DNA of 64,000 nucleotides, taken from assembly GCA_963709185.1 (NCBI GenBank), contig CAVPVQ010000027.1, positions 1 to 64,000 on the forward strand, written 5' to 3'. Each line of letters begins with the position of its first letter. The first letter of the stretch is position 1. A program made the translations under genes and the position numbers. The notes under the pieces were generated by a model. It had not been told where the DNA came from and searched no databases. It saw nothing but the letters and a program-made list of their open reading frames with translations. This document shows positions 61,787 to 64,000 of this stretch, one piece after another. This stretch comes from Roseiarcus sp963709185. Lineage in GTDB: Bacteria > Pseudomonadota > Alphaproteobacteria > Rhizobiales > Beijerinckiaceae.

Positions 61787-62257
61787 CTTGTCCTCTTCTA
61801 TCGCTCAGGCGCTGGCGCCGAACCGTTGTTCGTTGTGATCGCGACATTAGCACAAGGGGGCGCAGCCCGCTCAGGGGTCGACAAGCATCGACGCATTCTT
61901 GCGACGGCGAGTTGTGGCGCTCAATCCCTGATTTCGCCGACCATCGCTTCGCGTGTCCCGCGTCGCCCTCGGACCGGTTCGTCCGGATCAAGAGATCGTG
62001 CCTGGCGCGATTGTAGTTTTTCCTGAGGCCAAAGTCATCGCGACAGGTCATCTCGAATTGTTGCATTCAGTGACGAAGCAGCTTGGCTCCCGATCTGGGC
62101 GATCTTCCAAAAATTCCTTCAGGACGGCCGGGCGAACGACGCGCGCGTAGCATTGCTTGTTAACGGTATTGCAACAAATCTTAGATTACCATGCGTCAGG
62201 ACGCGTCGGCTTGTTGCCGATTGCCGGCGGCCGATCGCGCCTGATGGGTCTATTGGC
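61787..62257. other. Intergenic region, no gene seen
   Basis: About 470 bases between divergent genes. GC content is somewhat lower than in the flanks, especially at 61990-62170. No open frame has recognisable protein features and I see no clear promoter. Confidence 0.4.
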
Positions 62258-62695
62258 GTGAACGCGATTCCCTGGATCGCCGAACTGAAAGAACAGTCCA
62301 CCGGCGAATTGTCCTTCCTTTTTCTGATGGTGGTCGTCGGCTGTCTGACGATGGGCTTTCTGCTCGACCTTATCATGAAGGACTTCGGCTTGGGCCCGGC
62401 GCCCAACGGTGTTCTCGCCCTGGTCGGCGTCTGCGCGGGCATTTACCTGCGCTATCTCCTCCTTGCTCCCTATCGCCCCGACGATGCGGTGATGACGATC
62501 GCATTCGCGATGGGGAGCGCGCTCCTGCTGCTCATGGTGCTCGCGGTGACCAAGAGCGGCGTGTTGTTTCGTCGCGCCGAGAAACCGGCGCGCGCCTCGA
62601 CCTATTCCGCCGCCTCGCCCCAACTGCGCGCGATCCTGAAGAATCGCAGCGCCGGCAGGCAGGTCATTCCGTCAAAGCAATCTCTTATCGAATAG
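62258..62695 (+). CDS. Hypothetical small membrane protein
   Basis: A 145-residue protein with three hydrophobic segments: LSFLFLMVVVGCLTMGFLLDL, NGVLALVGVCAGIYLRYLLL and ALLLLMVLAVTKSGVLF. The C-terminal 40 residues are basic and likely cytoplasmic. A GTG at 62258 is the most plausible start; the frame is open further up but lacks coding character. I do not recognise the family. Confidence 0.6.
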   Translation: MNAIPWIAELKEQSTGELSFLFLMVVVGCLTMGFLLDLIMKDFGLGPAPNGVLALVGVCAGIYLRYLLLAPYRPDDAVMTIAFAMGSALLLLMVLAVTKSGVLFRRAEKPARASTYSAASPQLRAILKNRSAGRQVIPSKQSLIE

Positions 62696-62753
62696 GGCGG
62701 ATTCAGGCTGTAACCGCCCTGCGCCAGCTTTTGCGCTTTTTGGAGGCCAGCCG

Positions 62754-62906
62754 GTGTCTGAAAACCGGCGCGCAATCCTGATCGGCGCGGTCGGAATCAT
62801 CGCTGCGCACTGGGCCTTGGTCATCGGCGTCCGCAACGCGTTCGGCGTCGATTTGCCGAGCCCGGCCGAGCTGCCGCCGCAGGAATGGCGCAGCGATCTG
62901 CCGTAG
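62754..62906 (+). CDS. Small hypothetical membrane peptide
   Basis: A 50-residue frame starting with GTG at 62754, preceded by TTGGAGG at a good distance. It has one hydrophobic segment (AILIGAVGIIAAHWALVIGV) and a proline/acid-rich C-terminus (DLPSPAELPPQEW). Codon use is strongly GC-ending like the flanking genes. It is short but credible as an inner-membrane peptide; function unknown. Confidence 0.5.
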   Translation: MSENRRAILIGAVGIIAAHWALVIGVRNAFGVDLPSPAELPPQEWRSDLP

Positions 62907-62931
62907 CGTCCCTCCCACAGCCGCGCTTGCC

Positions 62932-63915
62932 TCAGCGGCCGACCCGCTGCTGCAGGTGCAAGGGATAGCGCGCCCCCTGCACCGGGATTTTGGCGACCGC
63001 GCTTTCGATGTCGCGCAAATCGTCGGGCGTCAGGTCGACATCGGCCGCGCCGAGATTTTCCTCCAGGCGATGCAGCCTGGTGGTGCCGGGGATCGGCGCG
63101 ATCCACGGCTTCTGGGCGAGCAACCAGGCCAGCGCGATCTGGGCGGGCGTCGCCTTTTTCCCCGCCGCGATCCGGCCGATGAGGTCGACGAGCGCCTGGT
63201 TGGCCCTTCGCGCCTCGGGCGTGAAGCGCGGCACGATGTTGCGGAAATCGCCGGCGGCGAATTCGGTCGTCGCGCTGATCGCGCCGGTGAGGAAGCCCTT
63301 GCCGAGCGGGCTGAACGGCACGAAGCCGATGCCCAGCTCCTCCAGCAGCGGCAGGATCTCGGCCTCCGGTTCGCGCCACCACAGCGAATATTCGCTCTGT
63401 AGCGCGGCGACCGGCTGGACGGCGTGAGCGCGGCGGATGGTCGACGCGCCCGCCTCGGACATGCCGAAATGCCTGACCTTGCCTTCGTCGATCAGGTCCT
63501 TGACCGTCCCGGCGACGTCCTCGATCGGAACGTCGGGATCGACGCGGTGCTGGTAGAAGAGATCGATGACGTCGGTGCGCAGGCGGCGCAGCGCCGCGGC
63601 GGCGACCGCCCGGATGTTCTCCGGCCGGCTGTCCAGCCCCTTCTGCACGTTGCCGCCCTCGAAGCCGAACTTGGTGGCGATCACCACCTGGTTACGGAAC
63701 GGAGCGAGGGCTTCGCCCACCACCTCTTCGTTGAGGAACGGCCCGTAGGCCTCGGCGGTGTCGAAGAAGGTGACGCCGCGCTCGACCGCCGCGCGGATCA
63801 GCGCGATCGCCTCGCGCCGCTCCATCGCCGGCCCATAGGCGTAGCTCAACCCCATGCAGCCGAAGCCGATCGCCGAAACCTCGAGGCCACTGCGTCCAAG
63901 TTCACGCTTTTGCAT
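62932..63915 (-). CDS. Aldo/keto reductase
   Basis: A 327-residue TIM-barrel reductase. The family signatures are LGRSGLEVSAIGFGCMGLSY, FFDTAEAYGP (catalytic Asp and Tyr), ATKFGFEG (Lys), YQHRVDPDVPIEDVAGTVKDL (His) and IPGTTRLHRLEENLGA for NADPH. It resembles the YakC/AKR13 group. Its ATG overlaps the end of the upstream gene on the same strand, suggesting an operon. Confidence 0.92.
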   Translation of the reverse strand: MQKRELGRSGLEVSAIGFGCMGLSYAYGPAMERREAIALIRAAVERGVTFFDTAEAYGPFLNEEVVGEALAPFRNQVVIATKFGFEGGNVQKGLDSRPENIRAVAAAALRRLRTDVIDLFYQHRVDPDVPIEDVAGTVKDLIDEGKVRHFGMSEAGASTIRRAHAVQPVAALQSEYSLWWREPEAEILPLLEELGIGFVPFSPLGKGFLTGAISATTEFAAGDFRNIVPRFTPEARRANQALVDLIGRIAAGKKATPAQIALAWLLAQKPWIAPIPGTTRLHRLEENLGAADVDLTPDDLRDIESAVAKIPVQGARYPLHLQQRVGR

Positions 63916-64000
63916 TGCCGTCGTTCCTTTGTCCCGCAAGATATTGTTCGTCGGCGACATGTTCGAGCCAGTCGACGACCTTGCCGTCCTGCGCCTCGGC
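63902..64000 (-). CDS. C-terminal end of a cupin-type protein (partial)
   Basis: The last 32 codons of a gene that continues beyond the window: AEAQDGKVVDWLEHVADEQY, then LAGQRNDGNAKA and a TGA at 63902-63904. DGKxVDWLExVxDEQY is the ending I know from cupin proteins annotated as (R)-mandelonitrile lyase-like. It overlaps the aldo/keto reductase start by 14 bases in another frame, so the two are probably co-transcribed. Confidence 0.55.
   Translation of the reverse strand, partial: AEAQDGKVVDWLEHVADEQYLAGQRNDGNAKA

Overview
This is a GC-rich chromosomal segment (GC drops visibly only in a few patches) from an alphaproteobacterium, most likely Hyphomicrobiales (Beijerinckiaceae/Methylocystaceae/Rhodoblastus-like). 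The evidence is a split F0 operon with both b and b' subunits, an RsmD/RluB/TadA neighbourhood, a MutL carrying its own endonuclease motif, DUF29, DUF1127 and DUF2019 proteins, and the 'CATTGCGAGCG...' palindromic repeats frequent in this order. The genus assignment is inference.

Layout. 1-4.7 kb is the end of an integrated element: terminase-small-subunit-like protein, winged-helix protein, DUF6074 protein, AlpA-like regulator, zinc-ribbon protein and tyrosine integrase, ending beside tRNA-Ser(CGA). 4.9-24.8 kb is ordinary chromosome: a GlcG-like protein, a cNMP-domain/thioredoxin-reductase-like oxidoreductase with a UBP zinc-finger partner, a cysteine hydrolase, a DctA-type transporter, a class III cyclase, an amidase, a lipase-like secreted protein, an alcohol dehydrogenase, MgtC, an NRAMP transporter, a divergent MocR/EamA pair and a diguanylate cyclase. 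RNase P RNA lies at 24.9-25.3 kb, followed by a GH113-like secreted protein that shares its C-terminal module with the lipase-like protein. 27.6-33.4 kb has an FAD monooxygenase, ureEFG, a DUF29 protein and mutL. 33.4-40.5 kb has a vapBC, a YafY/VOC pair, an SDR, rsmD, an RluB-type synthase, tadA and a YcaQ-type glycosylase. 40.5-44.6 kb is repeat-rich: a tadA 3' fragment, long palindromic repeats and an IS110 element. 44.6-54.2 kb has hisS, the F0 operon, RNase T2, rlmJ, a second vapBC and ilvD. 54.4-56.2 kb is a nuclease-toxin/DUF2019-immunity pair. The rest holds an epimerase, SDR, SnoaL-like protein, fatty acid hydroxylase-family protein, tannase-family esterase and aldo-keto reductase.

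Most notable. (1) The IS110 element carries a readable bridge RNA: its target loop contains guides matching both flanks of the insertion site, and its donor loop matches the element's left end. The programmed target is the conserved arm of the local palindromic repeats. (2) The nuclease toxin has one in-frame TAA directly before its HHIVEQ motif, while the immunity gene is intact. (3) Seven genes are disrupted. Most breaks are single-base indels in housekeeping genes (rsmD twice, RluB-type, ilvD), which looks like assembly error. hisS differs: its centre is a lower-GC, shifted, stop-containing tract between two normal ends. (4) Two putative type I-secreted proteins share a C-terminal module. 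(5) An EamA transporter is fused to a DUF1127 tail.
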